Below, piece by piece: positions 41,673 through 52,296 of a stretch of 64,000 bases of DNA. The stretch is from Tholera decimalis. Its lineage: Eukaryota > Arthropoda > Insecta > Lepidoptera > Noctuidae. The DNA is taken from contig OW964561.2 of NCBI GenBank assembly GCA_943138885.2, positions 35,231,182 to 35,295,181 of the forward strand, in the 5' to 3' direction. A model generated the notes under the pieces. It was not told the DNA's origin, did not search any database, and saw only the letters and a list, made by a program, of their open reading frames with translations. The position numbers and the translations under genes are program-made. Each line of letters opens with the position of its first letter. Positions within the stretch are counted from its first letter, which is position 1.

Positions 41673-43467
41673 AAAAACAGCTAATCGGTTTATGTTTTTA
41701 CAATGTTATGTAACCTCACTTGCTGTACAAAATTCGTGTAGTTGACACCCATTAAAATAATTTCTTGTACCGAGTATTTCATCATTTGTTATTGAGCCAG
41801 CAAACTCCGTAAATCCCCTACAGTTATGTATGTTATTTTGAGGTTCGAAATACCCTACACATAGTACACTAAACTTGCGGTCCATTATGATTATAATGTA
41901 CTTAATTTCATTATAACCCACCGGATAATAATGACCATATTTAGGTTTGCGTGACATGTTAGGTAATAAGAGTTTTCAGGCAGGTGGTGTAATGTTATTA
42001 TATAAATTATCCTACGACGGGGTATTAATTACCTATGTATAAAAGAACTATGACCCAGTAATTGATATGCTAAGACATCTTTTGTGGTTGCGTTATGGTC
42101 CATAAAGAGGCTTTTAGCTTTGTAATATACTCTAATGAGAGTTATAATTAATGAATCTTTATATATGTTCGACAAATACCTACTCTATTTTAACACTACA
42201 TATTTCTGGTTATACCTACATAATTATGTGGAGAAGGTTATTAGTTGCACATTTGTGTTAGTTAACTTACTAAATTGTAATAAATAATAATGTGAATAAA
42301 TAATAATGAAAATAAATGTTTTCCCTAATTAATAAATTTAAAACAATATATAAGCCAAGTCGGGTTGGAACATTAGCCATTCCATCTCTGAGGTCACACT
42401 AACAGAAGACACTAGCATATTGCCTAAGAATACAGGCTTATTCAATTAGTTCGTAAGTAAAAGCCAATAAACATTACAGGCCATCCCTGCAATATGGCGA
42501 GAACCAAATGACAGAGAGTATTTGCGCCATATGTTGGTCAAGAAAATTAAGATTCCGATATCCGTACTAGGATTATAATTTCAATAGTATGTTGGTTTGT
42601 TTGTCCTACTGTTACATCAAAACAGAGCAACGGATCGATAATTATGATTGATAGATATATAGAATATTCTTTATTGTGTACCAATAATTTAAACACTCGT
42701 GTTGCACGATAATGCTTAATTTATGTTTACAATAGCGGTCATATCGCTGATGATTTTTGAGGTAGAAATAGTTGAAGGGAGAATAAATAACCTGTTTTTT
42801 TTTTTCGCTACATAGGTAATACCATTTCCTAAGTGAAGCTATTAAACACGTCAATGCAATATGTCTGTCAAGAAATCTAGAGTCCAATATCCGTATTAGT
42901 ATTTATAATACTGCGAAAGTGTGTTTCTTTTTAATTTTAATTACTTGTAGTTTTAGTCTGGAAAAATTGTCCTCTTTTTTTGCATGTGCGCTGATAGCTG
43001 CGACACAGTTCTAAACTTTTGTAGCTATCATCGTTTTCTTTGTAATGTAGTCAATTGTCTATGTTTAAAAAAATAAAGATGTTTTACTTTACTTTACTTT
43101 TACTTTACTTCTTTGTTAGTGTTTGTTAGTTCTGTCGCGTCAAAATAGAGCAATGGATTGATGAGATTTTTGACGTCATGATAGTTAAAGGGCTTGAAAA
43201 TGTCATGTGCTACTTTTTTCCCGTTACAAATAACTATTTACGCAAGTAAAGCCGCTTGCTGACGCTAGTGTATAAGACAATGCAATATGTAGCTAGGAAT
43301 ATCGTGACAATAATCATGAGAAAAATCACGATATCTTGTCTATAGGTTAGAAGATGCAGATATAATGGTTCTTTGATAGTAGCTTGTTCTCACGGATGTA
43401 TCGACAATACAAATTGTAACATCAAAATAACCGGGTGAAGTTCAATGTTATTGGCATAAGTATGATT
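41673..43467. other. no feature recognised
   Basis: AT-rich. TACTTTACTTTTACTTTACT near 43080-43110 is a short simple repeat. No coding or element signature seen. Confidence 0.4.
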
Positions 43468-44090
43468 TTATTAGGTCGACCTGTATGTAACTAACTATGT
43501 AATGGAATCTAAGGTAACTAACTTAACCATCTTCCAAGGGTCGTAGCGTAATAAAAATTGGCAGCTGTATGTAATTCTGATGATAATACAATAATATGGT
43601 AGTGTCAAACTGATCTGATAATGAAGCCGGAAGATATGAACTGGAACTTCATGATGGAAAATCGTATCATAGCTGTTTTGGATTTCTTAGAAAAGTCTTG
43701 TAATGAACTTTGACCACGATTAGGTTTCAAGGTCTGATGATGAAGCCGGAAGATAGGCACTGGCATTCCATGATGGAATATCGTATCATAGACGTGTTTG
43801 CACTTGTGAGAAAGGCCACATAATGGACTTTGAACACGATCAGGTTTCAATAAACCTAAAGAAAATCCGTTATCGGTTTTATTAACCTTTTTGAATTACC
43901 GCGTAATCCATAGATTTATTATTAGGTCGATCTGTAACGAACTAAATATGCAATAAAATCTAAGAATCTGAATTAAACGTACTTCTAATTGTTGTATCAT
44001 CATGAAACTTAGCAATTATGTGTAGATTAGACGATAATAGAATATTATGGTACCATCGAGCTGGTCTGACGATGGAATTGGAAGGTGGCT
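43468..44090 (+). repeat. repeat modules, two direct copies
   Basis: ATTAGGTCGACCTGTATGTA to about 43640 and ATTAGGTCGATCTGTAACGA (43923) to 44090 share the same order of words (CTAAG, then ATAATACAATA/ATATGGTA, CTGGTCTGA). A third copy lies inverted at 45525-45690. Confidence 0.7.
43615..43852 (+). repeat. tandem duplication of a ~119-bp unit
   Basis: TGATAATGAAGCCGGAAGAT to AGGTTTCAAGG, then TGATGATGAAGCCGGAAGAT to AGGTTTCAATA, about 80% alike. Confidence 0.8.
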
Positions 44091-44204
44091 GATGGAACTT
44101 TGGACTGCCTACTAGTAAACATTTCTAATATCTGCTCATAACATTAGTCTTGAAAGCGTGTTTTTGGTTTCTTAAACTATTAATTTATTATGAATAAGCC
44201 TTTC

Positions 44205-44420
44205 TTGTCAAAAACTCAAAACTCAAACTCAAAATGTTTTATTTCACATAGGCCTACATGGGCACTTACAAAACGTCAGCAGTTAGGGCACGGTTCGAAA
44301 TTGGTCGTTTTCTATGGAGAAGAACCAGCAAGAAACTCCACAGTTACTCTTTTAAAATATCATTCTTACAATGTATCCATAATACAGGTTAATTAGGTAT
44401 GAGAGGACAGTATACACCAA
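44205..44420 (+). repeat. dispersed lepidopteran repeat fragment
   Basis: AACTCAAACTCAAAATGTTT, TATTTCACATAGGCCTACAT and GAACCAGCAAGAAACTCCAC form a block I remember as common in Lepidoptera, probably the antisense end of a LINE. Confidence 0.5.
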
Positions 44421-44747
44421 TTAACACAGCACAATGAATTACAAATAAAATTTGTTACGCAAATCTAAGAGTCTAAAGTGTTCTCCCATTCACAAAATAA
44501 ACTTGAGAAGCGACAACATTAGAATTCAATAATAAAGTATAAATTAAGAATAAAAATGAAACAAAAAGAATATCTGTCAAATCGGATGGATTATCGTAGG
44601 GAAAAATAGAAAGACACACGAAAGTGGAGTTGTTAATACACTAGTCGATAACGCAATAACAATAAGCCAGGGAAGCCACATGTGCAGAAGGAAGGAATCA
44701 TCGCCAAGCAATCATGTCTTCAAAAGAAGACCAGACCAAAATCAGCG

Positions 44748-44910
44748 AATGACTTCTCCCGCTCTGGGTTAAGCGGAAGTGAGTGTCAGACTTCTACTGA
44801 CTAAAAAATCACCCTGTTCCATCAGCTGCCCTTAAGTTCCGGGGCTGCGGTATCGCGTTAGAACTTTCTCGTTACCCCGGCAGGGCACTTAGACCCTGAA
44901 CACGAAAATT
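44748..44910 (-). repeat. R1-type 3' UTR fragment
   Basis: TGTCAGACTTCTACTGACTA (stem-loop with one loop change), then CCGGGGCTGCGGTATCGCGT. Belongs to a subfamily shared with 10.28 kb and 58.3 kb. Confidence 0.75.
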
Positions 44911-45113
44911 TGCCTAACAGCGGGACCATGCAGGCTAATAGCAGTAAGTCTTTCTTATTACTCTGATTTTTTTGCTCGATTAATTGCGTGCTTACGTAAC
45001 TAACATAATAATAACAATAAATTGTATTACAAAGCCCCGTTTTCTAATTAAGTGAAATTTATTTGAATTTTTCACTTTCATCTTAACAGACAACTTGTTC
45101 AGCATTGGACGCC

Positions 45114-45474
45114 ATTTTTTTTTTTTTAGCGTGGTAAAATTATCAAATAAGTCCTCCCACCCCGGGCAGGGTGGGAGGGACTGTCAGACTTTTACTGACT
45201 AAAATCCACGGTGTTCCTTCAATAACCCTTTACGTACCGGGGTCACGGTAACGGGATGAGTCCCACGACCCCGGCAGGCTTCGGCCCTCTACGGGGGGGC
45301 CTCGTCATATTGCTGACGCTCTTTGAGGCGCGCGTGGAACACGACGCGCCGTCGACCCGGGCATGGTCCATGGTCGGACAGCGAGTTGCCCTTTACTCGC
45401 TGTCCGCATGCCCGCGCCTACGGTGGCCGGAGATCGTCGGCCGACGTCCGACGCCGTGGGCGTCTACCACTGCG
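45114..45474 (-). mobile_element. 5'-truncated R1 insertion with 13-bp target duplication
   Basis: AGCATTGGACGCC at 45101-45113 is repeated at 45475-45487. Between them lie poly(T), the R1 3' UTR with stem-loop and the last 20 or so codons of ORF2, nearly identical to the copy at 34.85 kb. It sits inside the repeat-module region, beside the inverted module copy. Confidence 0.95.
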
Positions 45475-45524
45475 AGCATTGGACGCCTACGACTGAAATG
45501 ATCTGGATTAGGTAACGTTCTTAC

Positions 45525-45690
45525 TGGCTGATTCAATTTCCAATTCCATCATCTGACCAGATCGATGGTACCATAATATTGTATTGTCGTCTAATCTATT
45601 GCCAAGTTTCATGATGCCACAACAATTAGAAGAACGTGTAATTCAGATTCTTAGATTTTATTACATAGTTTGTTACTGCTTGACCTAATA
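45525..45690 (-). repeat. inverted copy of the 43.5/43.9-kb module
   Basis: Its complement reads GGTACCATCGATCTGGTCAG and ATTGTTGTGGCATCATGAAA, as at 44.0 kb, about 80% alike. Confidence 0.7.
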
Positions 45691-45699
45691 AAAGCGTGT

Positions 45700-46384
45700 T
45701 AATGAGGCAATAGTTGAACCGTTTCTAAAAGGAAGAAAAAAAATTGGCAGTTAGAAAACATACAAAAATAAACGTAAATAAAGAACAAGTGAAAAACAAA
45801 AAAGACCTTTTAAAATTACCATAACTTCTTGGCAGTAAAATATAGGGTAAAAGTTGCTTCACTTTTTAAAATTGCTCTGTATCTTCTCGTGCAAAAAAAA
45901 CAGGCGGATACTTGGGTTTTTATCTACAAATGTGTGAACTGTGAAGAGTTTGATTTTTTCAGAAAATTAACGAGATTTTCGTTCTTCTATATTTTGGGGT
46001 ATCTATCCCATATTGTAGTCTATTTGAATTAATTTTGTAAATAAAGACTCATTAAAAAATCCCGCTAAAAACTTTGGTCGCGTTTTGATATTCCACGCAA
46101 TAGCACAGAGACTTGCGATACTGTCAATTAAGTGATATTTGTTGATATAAACATTAAAAATAGTTGCAAGCGATTCGTTTGCTAAACTTTTGTCGTTATT
46201 ATCACATACAGCTTAGTAATAACATTAAGTGAACATCTGTGTCCGAACTAGTTAACTTAACAGCTGTGTTTCAGATAGCAGCTCTATTCCTTTTTACTAA
46301 GTATAAAATAAATAAATTAAAATCGAGCATCTATAGTAGGTACTGAGTATCTAGCCCAGTTTTACCCCACTAGATTTTTTTTTT
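45700..46384. other. no feature recognised
   Basis: AT-rich. Open stretches are short and without similarity. Confidence 0.4.
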
Positions 46385-46596
46385 CATTCAGAATAGGCTC
46401 GCGTTTGACCACCATCTCACCTGATGGTAAGTGATGATGTGGTCGAAGATGGAGCACGCTTGCCTAGAAGTAACCTATTCACTCTTGACTTAAAGACTCC
46501 TAGGTTATAGTGATCAGGAAACATATACTCCGGTAGGGAATTCCACTCCTTAGCCGTACGCACAATGAAAGTATTCCCAAAACGTTTTGTGCGTAT
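46385..46596 (-). repeat. LINE 3' end, antisense
   Basis: CACCATCTCACCTGATGGTA, GAAGATGGAGCACGCTTGCC and CACTCCTTAGCCGTACGCAC are the complement of the LINE tail at 4.1-4.35 kb. It passes directly into plus-strand R1-type 3' UTR. Confidence 0.78.
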
Positions 46597-46599
46597 CTG

Positions 46600-46878
46600 C
46601 GAAAAGTGAAGTGGTTTTCTATGTTATGGTAAGGACCAATACCGAGTCAACGGCGCGTCGTGTTCTACGCGCACCTCAAGAACAGTCAGCACCATTGATG
46701 GGGCTCAATAGGGTCGTTGCCTGCTGGGGTTACGGAAATGTTCTAAAGACGTACCGCGGCCCCGGACCACAATTTAGGGCAAATGAAGGAACAGGTGGGG
46801 TTTTAGTCAGTAGAAGTCTGACACTCCCTTCCGCTTCACTCATGTGGGAGGAGTCATTAGATAATTACCACCGGAAAA
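46600..46878 (+). repeat. diverged R1-type 3' UTR with short A tail
   Basis: AACGGCGCGTCGTGTTCTAC, GGTCGTTGCCTGCTGGGGTT and the stem-loop GTCAGTAGAAGTCTGAC, ending ACCACCGGAAAAAAA. Confidence 0.78.
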
Positions 46879-47344
46879 AAATCTGACTTATAAATATAAT
46901 ATTTGTATAATTATTATGTTTCGGTCCTCAGGCATCTGGACCTGTTGTCCCGTGTTAATATATTTTAATTACAAGACAAATAAACTTTCAATTCTAAGAA
47001 AAGTATCTACTGTATCTAAACATGGCAACAGAACGATAACAATACAGTTCTTATTTTTTTTAATATTTTAATGGAGAAATTAAAATAATCAAGTTAGTAA
47101 TTCGAAGATAAACCAGATTGGGTACAAATTATTACATGGGCATGCAGATGCCAACACGTAGAGGTTTTAATATACACAATATATAATTAAGACTCAAGGT
47201 GCCGAGACAAATCTAATCATAATTATCTGTTGTAAATTCATGAAATCTACAGCCTGTCTGTTATCGCGGCGAAATAATACAGCAACCAGACACACATATA
47301 AAATGATTCTTTATAAACCAACCAAAACTACATACATCTAAGAA
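46879..47344. other. no feature recognised
   Basis: AT-rich with no supportable feature. Confidence 0.4.
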
Positions 47345-47450
47345 AAGAAGTCATTGGAGCAGCGCTGTGTGTCGTGGGTTTGAGTCCCGGACTGGAACAA
47401 ATCTTTGTATGGCTTACAAATAGTTGTTCCCGGTCTGAGTGTTCGTAAAA
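47345..47450 (+). repeat. tRNA-related SINE fragment
   Basis: GAGCAGCGCTGTGTGTCGTG followed by GGTTTGAGTCCCGG (B-box-like) and AACAAATCTTTGTATGGC. No cloverleaf can be drawn, so not a tRNA gene. Confidence 0.6.
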
Positions 47451-47459
47451 AGCATTCAA

Positions 47460-47990
47460 AATTTCTAAAAAAGAAACTACTCTATTTTACACGAATAAGA
47501 AATTGATCTAAATATTTTTCCTTCTAACTTCGTTATATGCAGGTATTACTACCGTGACGTTTGAATTCCTACCTACAACCAGTTACATAGTTGGTAAGGG
47601 GTGTGAAAGTGTCCCCCGCCGTTATTAAAGTATTTCGCAAACGAATCACTTTATCGAAAATTGGTCTTCCCACACTGGCATTATTTGACTGACCTATCCA
47701 ATGATACCCCACACTATGGTGTAGAAAAAATTTAAAAAAAATCATCTCCTCTTACTTGTAGGACCCTAAGGGTAGGTAACCTAAAATAAATGTTTTATTT
47801 TTTCATGATTTTATTTGACCACTTTAGCGGCGTGATTAATATGTGTATCCATGCAATTTGAGCGTTCTAGTACCACTAGTTTCTGAGCTAAGCCGCGGAA
47901 AGACAGACGGACAGACGGGAATGGCAAAACTATTAAAAAAAACGGGTAACAGGGGACTAACAATGGCTATTCAAAATGTAGCATATTAGC
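47460..47990. other. no gene; short relic near 47880
   Basis: GACAGACGGACAGACGGG near 47905 is the complement of a word in the AGGGTTCCGT repeat. Nothing else is supportable. Confidence 0.4.
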
Positions 47991-47994
47991 TAAC

Positions 47995-48255
47995 TAGCTT
48001 CTGCCCGCGACTTCGTCCGCTTAGAAGTCGAAAATATTCCACGGGATGCCGTCCCCGACTTGCTTGACAAAGATTATAATAGCTCGGCTAATATGCATGA
48101 TATAAAGATAATTTATAGTCTATAGCACTCAAGCATAATGCAGCTACATGTAAGCGAAAGAATTTTCAAAATCGGTTCGGTAGTTTCAGAGATTACCCCC
48201 TACATACAAACTTACAAATTTTACCTCTTTATAATATTAGTATTAGTATAGATTA
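47995..48255 (+). repeat. CCCGCGACTTCGTCCGC repeat
   Basis: Starts ACTAGCTTCTGCCCGCGACT, includes AAAATCGGTTCGGTAGTTTC and ends CTCTTTATAATATTAGTATT. I recall this as a common lepidopteran LINE/SINE 3' module. Confidence 0.7.
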
Positions 48256-48639
48256 CAGCTCTAGTGGCCCATACTATAGGTTACATGACTTACGGGTTGG
48301 GTCATTAATTCAAACCCAGGCAGATTATTTTTCATCCCATCTATTCGAAAAGGACGACTTGGTTCGCCTTTAAGTGCACCCAAATGTGGTGTTTTCTATA
48401 AGAAACTTTTAGCGGGCAGTTAAATGAGTTTTTAATCCTATTTATTAGTGAGCCGCAATTATCTTTGCCACGCTCTTTTTGAATTTGGAACGTCTTAGTG
48501 TTCAGCGCCAAATAAATCGAACGCATATATTGTTTGAATAAAGACTGGCAGGAACGACGGCCCAAAGTCGCGCCGCTGAATAAAAAAAAACAAATCAAAT
48601 TAAAAACGCGCGAACTACAGCCCGCGTTTTCGTAAACTT

Positions 48640-49115
48640 TCACGGATTGTTAGAAATTCATGGTTTTGTTTTGAAAGATGAGTTATTCAGGTGACAGTGA
48701 AAGTATAGAATTAACTCCTGAAAGTATTATAACTGACGCGAGAAATATGATGGATAATCTATTACCTGCAAAATCCCGGGAGAAATATATGATTTTAGTT
48801 GTTTTATTATTAGATACTATTTCATTTCAATTTAGTTGTTACTCTGTGTATGTCTCAATAAAACACAGAGTAACGTGTTTTATTAAATAATAATATTACA
48901 GTAAAATATGAGGCACCTTTTATTTTCTCATAGTGGGTGATGAAAAGTAGAGCGTATCACTCAGGCGCAAAATACCTTTTTGGTTCTGGCGACGTACTTT
49001 GAATCCCTCGCTACGTACAGGATTCTACTAAAGAATCCCTCGCTACGCTCGAGATTCTACTCTAGAATCCCTCACTTTGCTCTGGATTCAAAAAAGTGCC
49101 CTCGCTGTAAGAATA
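48640..49115 (+). pseudogene. Crypton relative, internally deleted
   Basis: The ATG at 48678 begins MSYSGDSESIELTPESIITD, NLLPAKSREKY, clearly related to the start of the Crypton at 2.6 kb. After about 37 residues homology ends; the whole catalytic domain is missing. Downstream the 3' module returns: TTTATTTTCTCATAGT, GAAAAGTAGAG and three hairpin units (GAATCCCTCGCTACGCTCGA, GAATCCCTCACTTTGCTCTG) to about 49100. It belongs to a different subfamily, since residues shared with the first copy are well under full identity. It could be mobilised only in trans. Confidence 0.78.
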
Positions 49116-49159
49116 TTATTTAGCTCCCTTATGATACAATCTTCTAACTTAAAGAGCTA

Positions 49160-49358
49160 CATGGCTCTCATATGATTTGGTCACTACAGATTGTCTGGAC
49201 TTTAAAAGAGATGTTGACCTCTGAGTTTGTTTCAATGTTTCTTCTCAGAGTAGTCAGTTAGGAAACAATACAAAAAATACAAACAAATTTACGGAAAAAA
49301 ATACGTGTGAAAGTATTATTTATAATTTATTTGCAAAATAAACATCATTATTTCACTA
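49160..49358 (+). repeat. left arm of a 200-bp inverted pair
   Basis: GGCTCTCATATGATTTGGTC to AAATAAACATCATTATTTC; its complement is at 50668-50865. Confidence 0.8.
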
Positions 49359-49549
49359 TTGTGTAATTTTCATCATCACCACCGCTTTCGAAACAGTGAG
49401 GGAAAAAAGAAAGTGGAAAAAATGTTATTGATCGACACATCCATAGACATGCGACGTCTATCAATCCGCACTGGGCCCATGTAGTGGATGACAGCCCATT
49501 CCCTCTCATAGAGAGGAGAGCCTGCGTCCCAGCAATAGGGACGTTATCC

Positions 49550-49770
49550 ATACTAATATTATAAATGCGAAAGTAACTCTCTGTCTGTCTGTATGTTACC
49601 TTTTCACGCCTAAACTGCTAAACCGATTTAGATGAAATTTGGCACGGGAATAGTTTAGGACCCTGGAAAGGACATAGGATAGTTTTTATCCCGGAATTCC
49701 TACGGGATCGCAAATTACGCGGGAACAACCTCCGACGCGAACGAAGTCGCGGGCAATAGCTACTAGATTA
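49550..49770 (-). repeat. lepidopteran GCGACTTCGT repeat
   Basis: ACTAATATTATAAATGCGAA, CCTAAACTGCTAAACCGATT and ACGCGAACGAAGTCGCGGGC are the ends and middle of an apparently full copy. Confidence 0.7.
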
Positions 49771-49824
49771 TAAAGAGGTAAAACTTTGTGAGTTTTTATC
49801 TCTACATTTTTACGTTTAGACACG

Positions 49825-50085
49825 GCTGGGTACCACCCACATTTGGTTAATATACCGTCTTGTCGTACCAAGCGCTTCTCCTCCACATTTATTGTGCGCA
49901 CAGCCAAGCTGTGGAATTCTCTGCCGGCTTCTGTGTTCCCTGCCAATTATGACCTTTCAGCCTTTAAAGCACGAGTAAATAGGCATCTTCTGGGCTCGCT
50001 CGTTCCATCGTAGACCTCATCTATCGCTTACCATCAGGCGAGATCGAGGTCAAGACTGGGCTAATCAGTAATAAAAAAATAACAA
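49825..50085 (+). pseudogene. LINE ORF2 C-terminal end and tail
   Basis: Begins within the block matching GTACCACCCACATTTGGTTA and reads FIVRTAKLWNSLPASVFPAN to the stop near 50012, then TACCATCAGGCGAGATCGAG and an A-rich end. Close relative of 8.87-9.48 kb, more truncated. Confidence 0.82.
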
Positions 50086-50129
50086 TTTTTTTTTAATAAA
50101 AGCAATGTGGGTTGAGTTCATATTATTAG

Positions 50130-50300
50130 TAATCTTGTTAACCCCTCCAACTAAGCTAAATATTATGCTTGTGTCTGGAGTGGGTTCACGGCAATAGTGT
50201 AATGGGTGGGGTTCGAACTCGTGACCTCTCGATCACAAGTCCGACACCATTAGGCTATTGACGCTTAAAACACTGCACTGTGGGTCAAGTTTTCGAGCGA
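50130..50300 (-). repeat. tRNA-derived SINE
   Basis: On the minus strand TAGCCTAATGGTGTCGGACT and GAGTTCGAACCCCACCCATT resemble A and B boxes, then CCGTGAACCCACTCCAGAC. Shares modules with 4.38-4.51 kb. Confidence 0.65.
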
Positions 50301-50667
50301 GTGACGCCGCAGGCATGAACTTGTGCTATCATAACTTTATCGACCTATTCTTCATTGACATTAATATAATTAATTATATTAATTGACAAGTATCTTTGAA
50401 AACTACAAAGCTAGAGAGATTCCTGTCTGCATATCAATTGAAGGGACTAATGTGATAAACTTATCGCCACTCAAATGACGCTGGTCGTGTTTAGCATAAC
50501 TTATAACTAAAATGCAAGACAACCGTTGAAATAGTGCCTACACGTACACCACTACTTCAGTCTCGCAGTACTCAATCTATTCTTATTTACTTAAGAATAA
50601 GAATAATTTTAATGGACCAGAGTTACAGTAGTTTTTTTTTAACCTGAACAATTTACATAACGAGAAT

Positions 50668-50865
50668 GATATAATGATGTTTATTTGCAAATAGTTTATA
50701 AATAACACTTTCACACGTCTTTTTTTCGTAAATGTAAACTAGATGAGGCCAGTATTTCCTAACTGACTACTCTGAGAAGAAACACTGAAACAAACTCAGA
50801 GGTCAACGTCTCTTTTAAAGTCCAGACAATCTGTAGTGATCAAATCATATGAGAGCCCTGTAGGT
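50668..50865 (-). repeat. right arm of a 200-bp inverted pair
   Basis: ATGATGTTTATTTGCAAATA to CAAATCATATGAGAGCC. About 85-90% alike to the left arm. Between the arms are three repeats described separately. Confidence 0.8.
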
Positions 50866-51130
50866 TAATGTCTGTGGCGCCCTTTAGAGGACAGAATCAA
50901 ACAGATTTGAGCAGGCCCGTCCAAGCAGTGCAAGCATTTGTCAAATATCGCGTAGCTCAACTTAGAACCTTAAGGAGCTGGAACGATTTGACGAACAATA
51001 CCAAAGTAAGGACATTTGGGTGGGCCTATTCGAGAATATTCTTGTCTGTAACAAAACTAGGTTTTATTAAAAAAGATGTTAACGGCTTCCAAACTAGGCG
51101 GCGCGGCGCCTGTATCTTGGAAACCAGAGT
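50866..51130. repeat. unclassified repeat shared with 16.3 kb
   Basis: GTGCAAGCATTTGTCAAATA, TTAAGGAGCTGGAACGATTT and GACGAACAATACC occur in the same order at 16.28-16.39 kb. Confidence 0.5.
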
Positions 51131-51134
51131 AGTT

Positions 51135-51345
51135 TGGACTTAACTAGCAGTTGTCCCGCCTGGGGCTTCGTTTTGTGGACTTTATCACGACAAAAACATA
51201 ACCCTTCATCTATTTCAGTCGGGTTAAAAGTAGCCCATAAACTAAGTTCAAGAGGTTCAAGTTACTTTTATACCAAATTTTATCCAAATCAACCCAGTAC
51301 TTTCGAAAATTAGCGCGTTTAAACAAAGAAACACAAATAAACCAA
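51135..51345 (+). repeat. GGGGCTTCGTT...GCAGTCGG-type repeat
   Basis: GCCTGGGGCTTCGTTTTGTG, TTTCAGTCGGGTTAAAAGTA, AGTACTTTCGAAAATTAGCG; second copy of the 15.0-kb repeat. Confidence 0.65.
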
Positions 51346-51552
51346 CTTTTTTCTTTTAAAAATTTGTACAGTACAGTAGTATAAAGTGGAAAGATTTGTA
51401 TTTATTAATGTTTATAACGAAATAAACTCAACTACCTCGACCTGTTTCAAAAATGATTTCACCCTTGCAATGAGTGAGTGACATAGGCAATATTGTTTGC
51501 TGACAAAAACTTTTCGCGCGAAGCCGCGTGTAGAAGCTAGTAAAACGGAACC

Positions 51553-51782
51553 TGTTGCGGTAAGTTCTCGAAGGACCGTGGCGGGGTGTAACTTGAGGGT
51601 GAAATATTGACCACACACAGTAATGAGCTGACCAGGGGTATGAAGAAAGGTTGTGAGGGACTTACTTGGATATCTTGAGGTGCACGTGGGATGAATCACT
51701 TTCTTCTTCTGATGTTTAAGCACTTCACTTTAGTCTTTATTTGTCACACTTGTGTATGGCCAACACGGATATTTTATAGTTT
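51553..51782 (-). repeat. left LTR block
   Basis: TGTTGCGGTAAGTTCTCGAA to CAACACGGATATTTTATAGT. Differs from the right block at only a few positions. Confidence 0.75.
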
Positions 51783-52296
51783 CAGATATATATATATATA
51801 TATATATATATTAGCGGTAATTTAGTTAATCTCAGCTCGACGCGGGGTGATAACTTGCTTAGCGGGCAAGGCGCGGGGTGATAACTTCACGATGGTCTCT
51901 TCTGGAAGAATTCGAGACACAATATGGCGTGGGTAATTATACCCTCGAACCACCGTATCTGTACGGTGATTGGCCGGCGTTGAATGTGCCAATAAGCGGC
52001 GCGTGTGGCGAATTCTCCTCTCTCATTTGTGGGAATTGGATTATAGGAAGGAATATGGTTGGTCAACTCAAAAAAACCGCGGTCAAGAAAGAATCTGTAT
52101 TCTAATATGTGATACGTTCGGATATATGTTAGTAGAAAGTTACAAATCAAGTAACTTGCGTAAGCATCCTGCCCGGCTTTGAGGATATGCAATATTCTCA
52201 AAAGGAGAGAAATATAATAATATATTAAAGCGTACTAAGAAAAAAATATTATAAATATGTTAACTACAGCTAAATTTGGGTTATTGCGCGGTGGTG
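51783..52296. other. 3' region of the second BEL/Pao
   Basis: Includes (TA)13 or so at 51787-51811, a repeated GCGGGGTGATAACTT (51842 and 51872) and AT-rich sequence up to the pol stop. It may hold the rest of the LTR. Confidence 0.5.

Noticed and set aside
50130..50300. tRNA gene on the minus strand
   Set aside because: A- and B-box-like words are present, but no acceptor stem or cloverleaf can be formed and the sequence recurs at 4.4 kb, so it is a SINE.
51400..51552. LTR extending left of 51553
   Set aside because: The sequence left of 51553 does not match that left of 57882, so the shared block stops there.
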